DNA of 64,000 bases from Pectinatus cerevisiiphilus (GCF_004341685.1 NZ_SMAA01000012.1:1-64000); one strand, 5' to 3'. Shown: positions 17,167 through 26,060, counted from the first letter of the stretch. Translations and numbers: made by a program. The notes: generated by a model not told the origin, from the sequence alone.

Positions 17167-17207
17167 AAAAAGCACTTCCGCTTACAAAATAAACGAAAGT
17201 GCTTTTT
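17167..17207 (-). terminator. Terminator of the amino-acid ABC operon
   Basis: Stem AAAAAGCACTT with AAGTGCTTTTT plus a short inner helix, and T-runs on both strands. It lies just after the last permease gene. Confidence 0.8.
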
Positions 17208-17249
17208 ACTGTGAAACATTTTTTTATATTGTTATACTGTATATTATTT

Positions 17250-17897
17250 TTAATAACTTTTAGCGGTCAACCGTCTATGTTCCCATCTGGCAACTAGGGA
17301 CAAACTGTAATTTACGATAAAATAAATCAGCGCCACACAGCCCATGATGATAAATAAATGGCTAGTATCGCTATAACGACCTATCAAAATTGTTCCCCGA
17401 CCGGTAAGTTCTTCTGTACCAACTGCCCATACGAAGGAAGAATCCTTGATGACAGTAGTAAACTGGGAAACCATAGGTGGGATAATGTTGCGATATGCCT
17501 GCGGTAAAATGATATGGTATACTATCTGCCATCTGCTGAGACCTTGTGAAAGAGCTGCTTCAAACTGGCCCTTTGCCACAGAATTTATACCGCCACGAAC
17601 AATTTCAGCCATGATTGCTCCCGTAAATACTGACATAGCCAGTATGCCGGACATGGTCGGTGGCAGCGGTGTCATAAAGCGCGCTATCAAGACACATAAA
17701 AGACAGGGAATGTTACGTACTATATCTACATAAAGACTGCCAATATGTCCTAATACAGGTATTCGTAAATACCTGGCTATGCCGACAAGCGTACCTATCA
17801 GAACGCTGAATATTATGGAGAAAAAGCCAATCTCCAACGTTACTTTAAAACCGCCCATCAGAAATAAAAAATTATTTAGCCCAAATAAGTCTGCCAT
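17250..17897 (-). CDS. Polar amino-acid ABC transporter permease (second)
   Basis: Inner-membrane permease of the HisMQ/GltJK type, 215 aa, about five hydrophobic segments. The EAA loop that docks on the ATPase reads EAALSQGLSRWQIVYHIILP, and the segment AEIVRGGINSVAKGQ before it is diagnostic of the family. It starts 3 bases after the stop of the first permease and ends the operon. The pair of permeases implies a heterodimeric channel for glutamate, glutamine, aspartate or a similar amino acid. Confidence 0.9.
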   Translation of the reverse strand: MADLFGLNNFLFLMGGFKVTLEIGFFSIIFSVLIGTLVGIARYLRIPVLGHIGSLYVDIVRNIPCLLCVLIARFMTPLPPTMSGILAMSVFTGAIMAEIVRGGINSVAKGQFEAALSQGLSRWQIVYHIILPQAYRNIIPPMVSQFTTVIKDSSFVWAVGTEELTGRGTILIGRYSDTSHLFIIMGCVALIYFIVNYSLSLVARWEHRRLTAKSY

Positions 17898-17900
17898 TCA

Positions 17901-18572
17901 TCACACCTCAGCTTTCTTTTCCAGCTTGTTGATGTATTTGCTCAGCAGAAAACATATTATCCAGTATGATACGCCTGCTGTTAAATATGCCGGACCATAA
18001 TACATATTACTCCCAGACCATGAATCTGCCTGATACATCAAATCGCCACCAGCTATCATAGCCAGCACAGAGGTGTTTTTGACAAGATTAATAGCTTGGT
18101 TTGCCATTGAAGGAAGCATCACCCGTTTTGCCTGGGGTAATATTATATACCACATTGCCTGCCAATAATTAAATCCTTGCGACATAGCTGCTTCAAGCTG
18201 TCCCTTGGAAACCGACAAAATACCGCCGCGCACAGCCTCTGCCATATAAGCACCGGTGTAAAGGCCTACGCCGATAATACCAATAAGCAGCACTGGCATA
18301 ACAATATGAATTTGCGGTAAGGCGTTATAAATAAAAACCACTTGTACAACTAATGGCGTATTTTGGAAAAATTCCACATACACACGATTTAATACACGTA
18401 TAAATTTATTTGGAAATACACCGGCGATACCAAAAATTATTCCCAATAAAACCGATAAGATCAGTGCCCCTATCGCCACTTCTAAAGTTGTGGTTAGGCC
18501 GTCAATGAAAATATCGCGTGCATCAAATAATGCCTGCCACTTATAAAGCGCAAAAGGATTATTGACACCCAT
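17901..18572 (-). CDS. Polar amino-acid ABC transporter permease (first)
   Basis: HisMQ-type permease, 223 aa. It shows FFQNTPLVVQVVF, AEAVRGGILSVSKGQ and the EAA loop EAAMSQGFNYWQAMWYIILP. The ATG overlaps the stop of the binding-protein gene (TAATG), indicating translational coupling. It forms a heterodimer with the next gene's product. Confidence 0.9.
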   Translation of the reverse strand: MGVNNPFALYKWQALFDARDIFIDGLTTTLEVAIGALILSVLLGIIFGIAGVFPNKFIRVLNRVYVEFFQNTPLVVQVVFIYNALPQIHIVMPVLLIGIIGVGLYTGAYMAEAVRGGILSVSKGQLEAAMSQGFNYWQAMWYIILPQAKRVMLPSMANQAINLVKNTSVLAMIAGGDLMYQADSWSGSNMYYGPAYLTAGVSYWIICFLLSKYINKLEKKAEV

Positions 18573-19411
18573 TATTTATTAAGCTTCCATTTCGTGAGAA
18601 GTTGATCTAATTCGCCGGAATCTTTCATTTCTTGAATAGTATCTTCGATAAGTTTAGCTAAAGCATCGTTGCCTTTTTTGGTAGCGGCACCATATTCTTG
18701 CGGAGCAAATTTATCAGGAAGTATTTTAGTTTCAGAATCTACATAACCAGACAAATTAGAAGTATCCATTGCATAAGCTGCAGCGCGGCCAGACATCAAA
18801 GCTGCTTTACATTCAGGATATGTTGGGAATTCTGCAAATTTAACTTCTATACCAGCAGCCTTTGCTGCGTCTTCAACAGCTTTTCTTGTTGTTGCGCCCT
18901 GAGGAACTGCAATTGTTTTGCCGCTAAGGTCTTTAAGTGAATTGATATTGTCTGCTGTTTTTACTAACAAGCCTACAGGATCTGTATAATATGGAGTACT
19001 GAAATCATATTGCTTTTTGCGTTCGTCATTGATTGTATATGTAGCAATAACTGTATCTAATTCGCCACTGTCAAGCAACGGTCCGCGTGTTTTTGCCACA
19101 ACAGGTGTAAATTCAACCTTTGAAGGATCGCCAAATATCTTTTTAGCTATTGCATGTGATAAATCAATTTCAAAACCTTCTAGTTCGCCTGTATCTGGAT
19201 TTTTATAGCCAAATAAAGGAACATCTACTTTACAGCCAACCTTAAGATAACCACGGTCTTTAATTGTTTGTATGATATCATTAGATGCTGATGAGGATGA
19301 AGAAGACGATGAGGAGGAAGTATTTTCACTGCCGCAGCCTGCCGCTAGTAAAGATAATCCCGTAAGTGCAGTCAAAGCCAAAACCATTAATTTCTTTTTT
19401 GCAAAAAACAT
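18572..19411 (-). CDS. Amino-acid ABC substrate-binding lipoprotein
   Basis: Periplasmic binding protein of SBP family 3, 279 aa. A lipoprotein signal ends LLAAGC. It is followed by a run of about ten serines, a flexible tether to the membrane, and then the bilobed domain: VGCKVDVPLFGYKNPDTGEL, EGFEIDLSHAIAKKIFG and LDTVIATYTINDERKKQYDF, the last being the typical ligand-contact region of Glu/Gln/Asp binders. Of two nearby ATGs, the second (19411) is better spaced from the AGGGGG site. A GC-rich hairpin lies between this gene and the ATPase gene before it, which may raise its expression relative to the ATPase. Confidence 0.9.
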   Translation of the reverse strand: MFFAKKKLMVLALTALTGLSLLAAGCGSENTSSSSSSSSSSASNDIIQTIKDRGYLKVGCKVDVPLFGYKNPDTGELEGFEIDLSHAIAKKIFGDPSKVEFTPVVAKTRGPLLDSGELDTVIATYTINDERKKQYDFSTPYYTDPVGLLVKTADNINSLKDLSGKTIAVPQGATTRKAVEDAAKAAGIEVKFAEFPTYPECKAALMSGRAAAYAMDTSNLSGYVDSETKILPDKFAPQEYGAATKKGNDALAKLIEDTIQEMKDSGELDQLLTKWKLNK

Positions 19412-19465
19412 AATCATTAACCCCCTAAATTTAAAAGTATTAGCATTTATTCAATATATTTTTAC

Positions 19466-19485
19466 CCGGCCGGCATGTTGGCCGG
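19466..19485 (-). other. GC-rich hairpin between ATPase and binding-protein genes
   Basis: CCGGCC and GGCCGG surround an 8-base loop in otherwise AT-rich DNA. There is no T-run after it on the minus strand. It is placed where differential stability of the binding-protein mRNA is common in ABC operons. Confidence 0.45.
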
Positions 19486-19510
19486 AACATATAAAACCGC
19501 AATAATAGCA

Positions 19511-20233
19511 TTACAAAATCTTGCTGAGAAATTGTTTAGCCCTTTCGTTTTGCGGATTGTCAAAGAAAGCAGCGGGTGTTCCTGTTTCCAATATCTGCCC
19601 ATCAGCCATAAAGATAACATGGTCAGCCACTTCGCGGGCAAAACCCATTTCATGCGTGACACAAACCATAGTAATACCGCTGTGTGCAAGATCGACCATA
19701 ACATCAAGTACTTCCTTTATCATTTCAGGATCTAAAGCTGAGGTCGGTTCATCGAACAACATTATTTTGGGATGCATGTTCAGTGCCCGGGCGATGGCAA
19801 CACGCTGTTGCTGGCCACCGGAAAGTTGTGATGGATAAGCACCAGCTTTGTCTTTTAAACCGACTCTGGCGAGAAATTCCAATCCAGTTTGTTCTGCCTC
19901 ATCTCTATTTTTCCCTTGGACAAGGATAGGTGCTATAGTTAAATTTTCCAATACTGTTTTATGAGGATATAAATTAAACTGCTGAAAAACCATAGCTGCT
20001 TCTTGGCGTATTTTTTTTAGTTGTGCTTTTGATTTTATCAAATTAATACCGTCAACAATAACGTCGCCGCTGTCTGGTTTTTCCAGCTGATTGATACATC
20101 TTATCATCGTACTTTTACCAGAGCCGCTCGGCCCGATGACAACTACTTTTTCTCCTGGTTTTACATGTAAATTTATATCTTTTAGAACATGATTATTGCC
20201 AAAATATTTATTAACACCAATTAAATGTATCAT
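19511..20233 (-). CDS. Polar amino-acid ABC transporter ATPase (GlnQ-like)
   Basis: ATPase of the amino-acid importer, 240 aa. Walker A is GPSGSGKST, the Q-loop lies in [10 protein letters not shown], the signature is [15 protein letters not shown], Walker B is [14 protein letters not shown] and the switch His is in [15 protein letters not shown]. These match the GlnQ/HisP group. The frame is open to 20293, but the ATG at 20233 follows GGGGGAGG. It is the first gene of the operon, preceded by a strong promoter and a terminator-like leader hairpin. Confidence 0.92.
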   Translation of the reverse strand: MIHLIGVNKYFGNNHVLKDINLHVKPGEKVVVIGPSGSGKSTMIRCINQLEKPDSGDVIVDGINLIKSKAQLKKIRQEAAMVFQQFNLYPHKTVLENLTIAPILVQGKNRDEAEQTGLEFLARVGLKDKAGAYPSQLSGGQQQRVAIARALNMHPKIMLFDEPTSALDPEMIKEVLDVMVDLAHSGITMVCVTHEMGFAREVADHVIFMADGQILETGTPAAFFDNPQNERAKQFLSKIL

Positions 20234-20268
20234 TGTCCTCCCCCTTTTCTCTAAAAGTATAAAAATAT

Positions 20269-20305
20269 AAAAAAAAGCGCCGCGACCCATCACAGGTCAT
20301 AGCGC
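20269..20305 (-). terminator. Terminator-like leader hairpin before the amino-acid ABC operon
   Basis: On the minus strand GCGCTATGACC pairs with GGTCGCGGCGC (11 bp, one A-C mismatch, two G-U) around a 7-base loop and is followed by eight Ts. It begins about 14 bases after the predicted transcription start and ends 36 bases before the first gene. It may act as an attenuator or release a tiny RNA of about 50 bases. Confidence 0.7.
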
Positions 20306-20325
20306 CATCGCTTAAGTATGAAATA

Positions 20326-20354
20326 AGTATAAATCATCGAATATATTTTGTCAA
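20326..20354 (-). promoter_or_regulatory. Sigma-A promoter of the amino-acid ABC operon
   Basis: TTGACA (20349-20354) and TATACT (20326-20331) on the minus strand are 17 bases apart, close to the consensus. The predicted start of transcription is near 20319. Confidence 0.82.
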
Positions 20355-20439
20355 TACATTCATATAAGCTAAATATATTAATTTTTTAGCTTTATTATAT
20401 ATAAAAAAGCATATTAATGAGACTAATAGCTTATATCTT

Positions 20440-20481
20440 AAATATCGCATTACTGCCGTTTAAGGTAGTAATGCGATATTT
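20440..20481. repeat. Long inverted repeat of unknown role
   Basis: An 18-bp stem with a single G-T pair (AAATATCGCATTACT in the left arm) and a 6-base loop. It has no proper T-run on either strand. It stands between the ABC promoter and the tRNA-Cys terminator. It may be a weak terminator or a relic of a small repeat element; no second copy was noticed in the window. Confidence 0.5.
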
Positions 20482-20498
20482 GTCTCGTGTAAATATAC

Positions 20499-20522
20499 AA
20501 AAAGAGAAGACTACGCTTCTCT
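20499..20522 (-). terminator. Terminator of tRNA-Cys
   Basis: AGAGAAG with CTTCTCT around a 6-base loop, followed on the minus strand by a T-run. It lies 14 bases after the tRNA 3' end. Confidence 0.78.
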
Positions 20523-20535
20523 CTAATTAACTATA

Positions 20536-20610
<75 letters not shown>

Positions 20611-20625
20611 GCTAGAACGTGTATC

Positions 20626-20654
20626 ATTATATATAATTTTTCTGCCTTTGTCAA
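20626..20654 (-). promoter_or_regulatory. Promoter of tRNA-Cys
   Basis: TTGACA (20649-20654) and TATAAT (20626-20631) on the minus strand, both perfect, with 17-base spacing, placed directly upstream of the tRNA. Confidence 0.88.
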
Positions 20655-20818
20655 CATGTTTTTTATTTTCTACTTAAAAGCAGGTTGAAATTAAATATAT
20701 ATAAATCATTCTTAATTAACTTATATTAAATACTATTGACATTATACTACTATAAAATCAATTCAACTATATTTTTATGCAAAATTTTCCTAAATGATTT
20801 ATATACGTTTATAATTAA

Positions 20819-20854
20819 TTGACGGCATATAGTTTAATAGTTATACTTAACTAT
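20819..20854 (+). promoter_or_regulatory. Promoter with an overlapping dyad before the secreted protein
   Basis: TTGACG (20819-20824) and TATACT (20842-20847) are 17 bases apart. The dyad ATAGTT-N6-AACTAT (20837-20854) spans the -10 box and could be an operator. Confidence 0.65.
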
Positions 20855-20894
20855 GTAATTAAACTTAGTAAAGACAAACCTAGGGGGTATTTTT

Positions 20895-21482
20895 TTGAAG
20901 TATGCAATAAGAATATCAAGCTTGGCAGTTTTGACTCTTTTCTTTTCGTTAGCTACAGTATTTGCGGCACCGATAACAAAGGCAACTGTTATGGATGATT
21001 CTTTTGATTTGGCATCGATCCATACCATTGCCGTTGCCGCACCTAATTATGTCCAGACAGGCAACGGGCCGACCGTAGCTGATTTGACAGCGGCAGTTGC
21101 CCAGTCAGGTTTTGATTCTAAAGATTTACAAAATGTGACCGTGATCCCTTATTCTATTATTGCTTCTAATGTAAAGAAAGAAAACAATGTCGATTTACAG
21201 AGTACAGACAAAAATACCGCGAAGAAACTTTTTAAAGAAAACGCGGCAAAATATGCTGATGCTTATTTAGTAGTAACGGTTGCCAATGACAATCGCGTTG
21301 TTGTCTTTTACGACCTTTATTCAGCAAAAAATGATGCTTATCTCTATTCTTATGAAGTAATCGGTGGCGGCCAAAGTGATAACAATATTAAATCCTATAC
21401 GTCTTTTAATAAACTTTTTTACAAAGGTCTCAGTGATTCCATAAAGGGACAGCACAGCGAAAATACTGACAAGAAAAAGTAA
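20895..21482 (+). CDS. Secreted protein of unknown function
   Basis: A 195-aa protein not recognised by family. It has a clear signal peptide (basic start, hydrophobic core, probable cleavage after VFA near residue 24), so it is exported to the periplasm. The mature part begins with SFDLASIHTIAVAAPNYV, resembling small periplasmic or lipoprotein-like domains that start with an 'I..IAV..P' strand. A central helix rich in Lys and Asn (about 100-125) precedes a strand-rich half (YLVVTVANDNRVVVFYDLY). The tail is charged. The TTG start is set by GGGGG at 20883-20887. It is monocistronic with its own promoter and terminator. Confidence 0.75.
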   Translation: MKYAIRISSLAVLTLFFSLATVFAAPITKATVMDDSFDLASIHTIAVAAPNYVQTGNGPTVADLTAAVAQSGFDSKDLQNVTVIPYSIIASNVKKENNVDLQSTDKNTAKKLFKENAAKYADAYLVVTVANDNRVVVFYDLYSAKNDAYLYSYEVIGGGQSDNNIKSYTSFNKLFYKGLSDSIKGQHSENTDKKK

Positions 21483-21510
21483 TATAAAAAATTATAGACC
21501 CCGTTTGGAG

Positions 21511-21555
21511 AAAAGGTCGTTGTATAGATGATAATTTATGCAACGGCCTTTTTAT
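21511..21555 (+). terminator. Terminator after the secreted protein gene
   Basis: AAAAGGTCGTTG pairs with CAACGGCCTTTT (one G-T) around an 18-base loop and is followed by Ts. Confidence 0.75.
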
Positions 21556-21587
21556 AGAAGTTTTTAAAAGTTTTATCGAGAAGATTG

Positions 21588-21617
21588 TTGCAATTTTTTG
21601 CATAAAAGTTGTATAAT
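21588..21617 (+). promoter_or_regulatory. Probable promoter of the arg operon
   Basis: TTGCAA (21588-21593) and TATAAT (21612-21617) with 18-base spacing, 35 bases before argC. No convincing ArgR box was identified near it. Confidence 0.6.
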
Positions 21618-21651
21618 TATAAGTAAATTAAAAAAGGAGCTGGTTTATTGT

Positions 21652-22686
21652 ATGCAGGTTAGTATACTGGGTGCTACCGGTTATGCAGGAGTTGAGCTGT
21701 TGCGCATACTTCATAATCATCCTGAAGTTGACATTGCATATCTTACCTCAGAGGGCAGTACTGGCAAAAAAATATCGGATATATATGGTCATTTGCGTGG
21801 CATCTATGACCAAGTGCTAATAAGTATTGATAACATTGAAAAAATTGCGGCTGCAAGTGATTTTATCTTTATCTGTCTGCCGCATGGACATGCTATGCAG
21901 GTCGGTAAAGCACTTGAAAATACAAAAACACGGATTATTGACCTTGGTGCTGATTACCGTTTCGCAGACACTGCTACTTATGAAGAATGGTATAAAGTAA
22001 AACATATTCATAAAAATACTGCCCGTGTTTATGGGCTTGCTGAGCTGCATAGACAGGAAATAAAGACAGCTAAAATTATCGGCAATGCCGGTTGTTATCC
22101 AACTGCTAGTATTTTAGCGCTTGCCCCGCTTGTAAAACAGCATTTAATAGATCCGTCAACAATAATCATTGATGCTAAGTCAGGTGCTTCCGGTGCAGGT
22201 CGGTCAGCTGTAGTGGCCAATCAGTTACCGGAACTATATGATAACTTTAAGGCATATGGCGTAGCTTCACATAGACATACACCGGAAATCGAACAGGAAC
22301 TTTCTTCTTTAGTCGGTAAAAATGTAATTCTCAATTTCACACCCCATTTGCTACCAATGGCACGCGGTATTTTAAGTACATGCTATGCTAAGCTGTTACC
22401 TGGTGTGACTGCTGAAAAAGTTGATGACGCTTTCAATCAATTATATGCGTCAGAATTTTTTATTCGCCTGCTAGGACGTGGTGCATATCCGACAACAAAG
22501 AATGTACGCGGTTCTAATTATTGTGATATAGGCTGGCAGGTAGATAAGCGAACCGGCCGTGTGATTGTTTTATCGGCAATAGATAATTTGGTTAAAGGTG
22601 CTGCAGGACAGGCAGTCCAAAATTTCAACATTGCCTGTGGTTTCGATGAAAAAACAGGGTTGTCAATGACGCCGATGTATCCATAA
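21652..22686 (+). CDS. argC: N-acetyl-gamma-glutamyl-phosphate reductase
   Basis: Third step of arginine synthesis: reduces N-acetylglutamyl phosphate to the semialdehyde with NADPH. 344 aa. The Rossmann start is SILGATGYAGVELLRIL, and the catalytic Cys148 lies in GNAGCYPTA. The conserved SGASGAGR follows, as does HRHTPEIEQEL. The frame is open to 21598, but the protein family begins at the ATG at 21652, which has AAGGAG 12 bases upstream. It is the first gene of argCJBDFGH. Confidence 0.96.
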   Translation: MQVSILGATGYAGVELLRILHNHPEVDIAYLTSEGSTGKKISDIYGHLRGIYDQVLISIDNIEKIAAASDFIFICLPHGHAMQVGKALENTKTRIIDLGADYRFADTATYEEWYKVKHIHKNTARVYGLAELHRQEIKTAKIIGNAGCYPTASILALAPLVKQHLIDPSTIIIDAKSGASGAGRSAVVANQLPELYDNFKAYGVASHRHTPEIEQELSSLVGKNVILNFTPHLLPMARGILSTCYAKLLPGVTAEKVDDAFNQLYASEFFIRLLGRGAYPTTKNVRGSNYCDIGWQVDKRTGRVIVLSAIDNLVKGAAGQAVQNFNIACGFDEKTGLSMTPMYP

Positions 22687-22724
22687 TAGACATTAAGTAA
22701 CATAAATATACTGGAGGTTTTTAA

Positions 22725-23930
22725 ATGGTTAAAGAAGATAAAGCCGGGGTAACATACGCAAAAGGATTTAAAGCAGCAGGCGTAAAGGCAGGTATAAAAA
22801 AAAGTGGCAATCCTGACTTTGCCCTTATCGTAAGTGATACCGATGCAGCTGTAGCAGGTACATTTACCCAAAATAAAGTTGCGGCAGCTCCCGTTTATGT
22901 TTCCAAGAAAGTAGTAAAATCCGGCAGTGCAAAAGCAATAGTTGCCAATTCCGGCTGCGCTAACGCATGTACTGGCCAACAGGGAATGGACGATGCAGAA
23001 AAGACAGCAGCTTTGGCGGCGGCACAGCTCGGTATAACCGCTGATGACGTTATCGTCGCTTCTACTGGTGTGATAGGTGTTACACTGCCAATGGATAAGA
23101 TTGCAACTGGTATAAAAACTGCGGCAGCTGCACTCGACGAAAACGGTAGTAAAGATGCTGCTAATGCTATCATTACTACTGATACTTATATAAAGTCATT
23201 AACTACTGATATTATTATAGATGGTAAAGAAGTACACATTGGTGCAATCGCAAAAGGCGCTGGTATGATTCAGCCCAACATGGCAACAATGCTTTGCTTT
23301 ATTACAACTGATGCCAATATAGACCAAGTTCGGTTGCAGCTGGCCTTGTCGGCGATAATTGAAAAATCATTTAACATGATTTCTGTAGATGGCGACATGA
23401 GCACAAATGACATGGTCGTAGTCTTAGCTAACGGGCAAGCAGGCAACCGTAAGATCGTTAAGGATGATGAAGACTTTAAAATCTTTTATAATGCTTTAGC
23501 GGAACTTTGCTGCAAGATGGCGCAAAAAGTAGCTGCTGATGGTGAAGGCGCTACTAAGTTCTTGACAATTAATATCCATAATGCCAAAAATTTTGCTGAT
23601 GCCAAAAAGGTTGGCATGTCCATAGCCAACTCCCCATTGGTAAAAACAGCATTTTTCGGCCAGGATCCTAACTGGGGACGTGTTCTCTGTGCCGCAGGCT
23701 ATTCTGGAGCGGACATGGTTCCTGAAAAAACCGTGGTTAAATTCGGCAATATAACAGTTTATGCCGATGGTACAGGAGCCGCCTTTGATAAAAAAGCCTT
23801 ACAAAAAGTGATGGCGGAACATGATATTGTAATTGATATTGATCTTAATATAGGCTCAACTGATGCCACTGTATGGTCTTGTGACCTTTCTTATGAATAC
23901 GTGAAAATAAATGGTGAATACCATACCTGA
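22725..23930 (+). CDS. argJ: Bifunctional ornithine acetyltransferase / N-acetylglutamate synthase
   Basis: Transfers acetyl from N-acetylornithine to glutamate, which recycles the acetyl group; many members also use acetyl-CoA. 401 aa. The proenzyme cuts itself before the nucleophile Thr188 in NMATML, which is intact. The oxyanion residues lie in STGVIG (about 113-118). The start ATG follows TGGAGG. It sits between argC and argB. Having argJ means the cyclic pathway is used, consistent with the absence of argE. Confidence 0.96.
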   Translation: MVKEDKAGVTYAKGFKAAGVKAGIKKSGNPDFALIVSDTDAAVAGTFTQNKVAAAPVYVSKKVVKSGSAKAIVANSGCANACTGQQGMDDAEKTAALAAAQLGITADDVIVASTGVIGVTLPMDKIATGIKTAAAALDENGSKDAANAIITTDTYIKSLTTDIIIDGKEVHIGAIAKGAGMIQPNMATMLCFITTDANIDQVRLQLALSAIIEKSFNMISVDGDMSTNDMVVVLANGQAGNRKIVKDDEDFKIFYNALAELCCKMAQKVAADGEGATKFLTINIHNAKNFADAKKVGMSIANSPLVKTAFFGQDPNWGRVLCAAGYSGADMVPEKTVVKFGNITVYADGTGAAFDKKALQKVMAEHDIVIDIDLNIGSTDATVWSCDLSYEYVKINGEYHT

Positions 23931-23943
23931 GGAGTTGGCGACT

Positions 23944-24834
23944 ATGGAATTTTCTGCCGAAGTGAAAGCCTCCATCTTAGTTGATGCGTTACCGTATATC
24001 CAAAAATTTTATGGGAAGACTATTGTCATCAAATACGGTGGCAACGCCATGATCAATGATGATTTAAAAAATAAGGTAATGCATGATATTGTCTTGATGA
24101 AATATGTAGGTATCCGCCCTATAATAGTGCACGGCGGCGGTCCTGACATAACGGGTTTTCTGCAAAAGTTCGGCAAAACATCTCGTTTTGTCAGTGGCCT
24201 GCGTGTAACAGATAAGGAAACAGTCCAGATCGCGGAAATGGTACTAGTAGGCAAAATCAATTCGGAAATTGTCAGCAGGTTAAACCATCTTCATGTCAAT
24301 GCTGTTGGCCTCAGTGGTAAAGACGCTGACCTGATCTTAGCAAAGAAGAAAAAAGCTGTCATACATAATGAAAATGGCAGCACCGGAGAAGTTGATATTG
24401 GTTTTGTCGGTCAAATAGAAAAAATAAATAGTGGATTGTTAAATGATCTTCTTGATAAAAATTATGTGCCTGTAATAGCGCCGATAGGTACTGGAGAAGA
24501 TGGCGCCAGCTATAATATAAATGCTGACTATGTCGCAGCGGAAATCGCGGGTGCCATGCAGGCGGAAAAGCTGTTGCTTTTGACGGATGTTGAGGGTATT
24601 TATCGCGATTATAATGATAAGAGTACCTTCCTTTCCACTTTGACGCAAAAACAGGTGCAGGACATGATCAATAAGCGAGAAATAAATGGTGGTATGATCC
24701 CTAAAGTGGAGGCATGCCTATGTTCATTAGCTAAAGGTACCGGTAAGGCAAGCATTATTGATGGGCGGCAGGCACATTCCTTAATCTTGGAACTGTTTAC
24801 CTCGCAGGGTATTGGCACACAAGTGATACGTTAA
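23944..24834 (+). CDS. argB: Acetylglutamate kinase
   Basis: Phosphorylates N-acetylglutamate, the usual point of arginine feedback. 296 aa. Amino-acid kinase motifs are present: IVIKYGGNAM at about residue 20, VHGGGPDI at about 62, and DYVAAEIAGAMQAEKLLLLTD near 200. An N-terminal helix (residues 1-18) ahead of the kinase core suggests the arginine-sensitive hexameric type. The ATG at 23944 follows GAGGAG located across the argJ stop; the longer frame overlaps argJ. Confidence 0.96.
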   Translation: MEFSAEVKASILVDALPYIQKFYGKTIVIKYGGNAMINDDLKNKVMHDIVLMKYVGIRPIIVHGGGPDITGFLQKFGKTSRFVSGLRVTDKETVQIAEMVLVGKINSEIVSRLNHLHVNAVGLSGKDADLILAKKKKAVIHNENGSTGEVDIGFVGQIEKINSGLLNDLLDKNYVPVIAPIGTGEDGASYNINADYVAAEIAGAMQAEKLLLLTDVEGIYRDYNDKSTFLSTLTQKQVQDMINKREINGGMIPKVEACLCSLAKGTGKASIIDGRQAHSLILELFTSQGIGTQVIR

Positions 24835-24866
24835 AAAAGATCTTATTCCTTTAGGAGGTTTTTAAA

Positions 24867-26060
24867 ATGAATGATGAAGAAATATACAGTGAAGACGCGG
24901 CACATTATCTTCCTGTTTTTACCCGTTATAAAATAATTCTTGACCATGGTGAAGGCCCATATGTATATGATACACAGGGTAAAAAATATCTTGATTATTT
25001 GGGCGGTATTGCCGTAAATGTGTTGGGACATAATCATCCGGCACTCGTCCAGGCGATAAGCACACAGGCAGCAAAAATGATCCATTGTTCCAACCTTTAT
25101 TATACGGAAGCACAAGCTAAGGCCGCTTGCCAATTAAGCAAAGTAAGCGGTATGGACAGAGTGTTTTTTGGTAATTCTGGAGCAGAAGCCAATGAAGGCG
25201 CAATAAAACTTGCGAGAAAATACGCGCATATGTCTGACCCGGATAAATCGCTTATAATAGCTGCCAATAACAGTTTTCATGGACGTACTATTGCTACCCT
25301 TACAGCTACAGGCCAGCCTAAATACCATGAAGGTTTTGGCCCTTTGCCAGATGGTTTTACCCATGTTGACTTCAATAATATAAAACAACTTGAAGAAAAA
25401 ATGGACGATAAAACATGTGCGGTTATGCTTGAAGCAATCCAAGGAGAAGGCGGCGTGCATGTTCCCGATGCAGACTATCTGCAAAAAGTACGTGCTCTCT
25501 GTGACAAATATAATGCCTTGCTTATTTTTGACGAAATACAGTGTGGGATGGGACGTACCGGTACCTTTTTTGCTTATGAACAATTTGGCGTAAAAGCTGA
25601 CATCGTTACATTGGCCAAAGGCTTAGCCGGCGGTGTTCCCATAGGGGCTTTTATGACGAGCAATAAGATCGCAGCAGCTTTTCATCCTGGTGACCATGGT
25701 ACTACATTTGGCGGCAACCCGCTCGCTTGCGCAGCTGCGAATGTGGTGCTTAATGCTATACAACATAACGGACTTATGGAAAATGCAAAGGCAGTTGGGG
25801 CGTATTTAACCGAGCAACTCAAAGGCTTGCAGCGTAAATATCCGGCACTTATCAAAGAAGTGCGTGGGCGCGGTCTGATGATCGGCATGGAAATCACCCA
25901 ACCGGGAAGAGCTATAGTCGATGAATGCCTTAAGGAAGGTATGATAATAAACTGCACAGCGGGTAATGTGCTGCGTTTCGTGCCGCCGTTGATCATAACT
26001 AAGCAGCATGTTGATGAATTGATACCGGTCCTTGATAAAGTTTTAGCTAAACACAACTAA
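24867..26060 (+). CDS. argD: Acetylornithine aminotransferase
   Basis: PLP-dependent class III transaminase that makes N-acetylornithine from the semialdehyde and glutamate. 397 aa. The PLP lysine is Lys251 in TLAKGLAGG; the cofactor-binding Asp lies in IFDEIQCGMGR; FFGNSGAEANEGAIKLARK is typical. Start ATG with TAGGAGG. A 121-base gap with short inverted repeats separates it from argF. Confidence 0.95.
   Translation: MNDEEIYSEDAAHYLPVFTRYKIILDHGEGPYVYDTQGKKYLDYLGGIAVNVLGHNHPALVQAISTQAAKMIHCSNLYYTEAQAKAACQLSKVSGMDRVFFGNSGAEANEGAIKLARKYAHMSDPDKSLIIAANNSFHGRTIATLTATGQPKYHEGFGPLPDGFTHVDFNNIKQLEEKMDDKTCAVMLEAIQGEGGVHVPDADYLQKVRALCDKYNALLIFDEIQCGMGRTGTFFAYEQFGVKADIVTLAKGLAGGVPIGAFMTSNKIAAAFHPGDHGTTFGGNPLACAAANVVLNAIQHNGLMENAKAVGAYLTEQLKGLQRKYPALIKEVRGRGLMIGMEITQPGRAIVDECLKEGMIINCTAGNVLRFVPPLIITKQHVDELIPVLDKVLAKHN

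Noticed and set aside
19270-19320. Short repeat in the binding-protein gene suggesting slippage or phase variation
   Set aside because: It encodes a serine-rich tether after the lipidation Cys using mixed serine codons rather than a pure repeat, so it is an ordinary linker.
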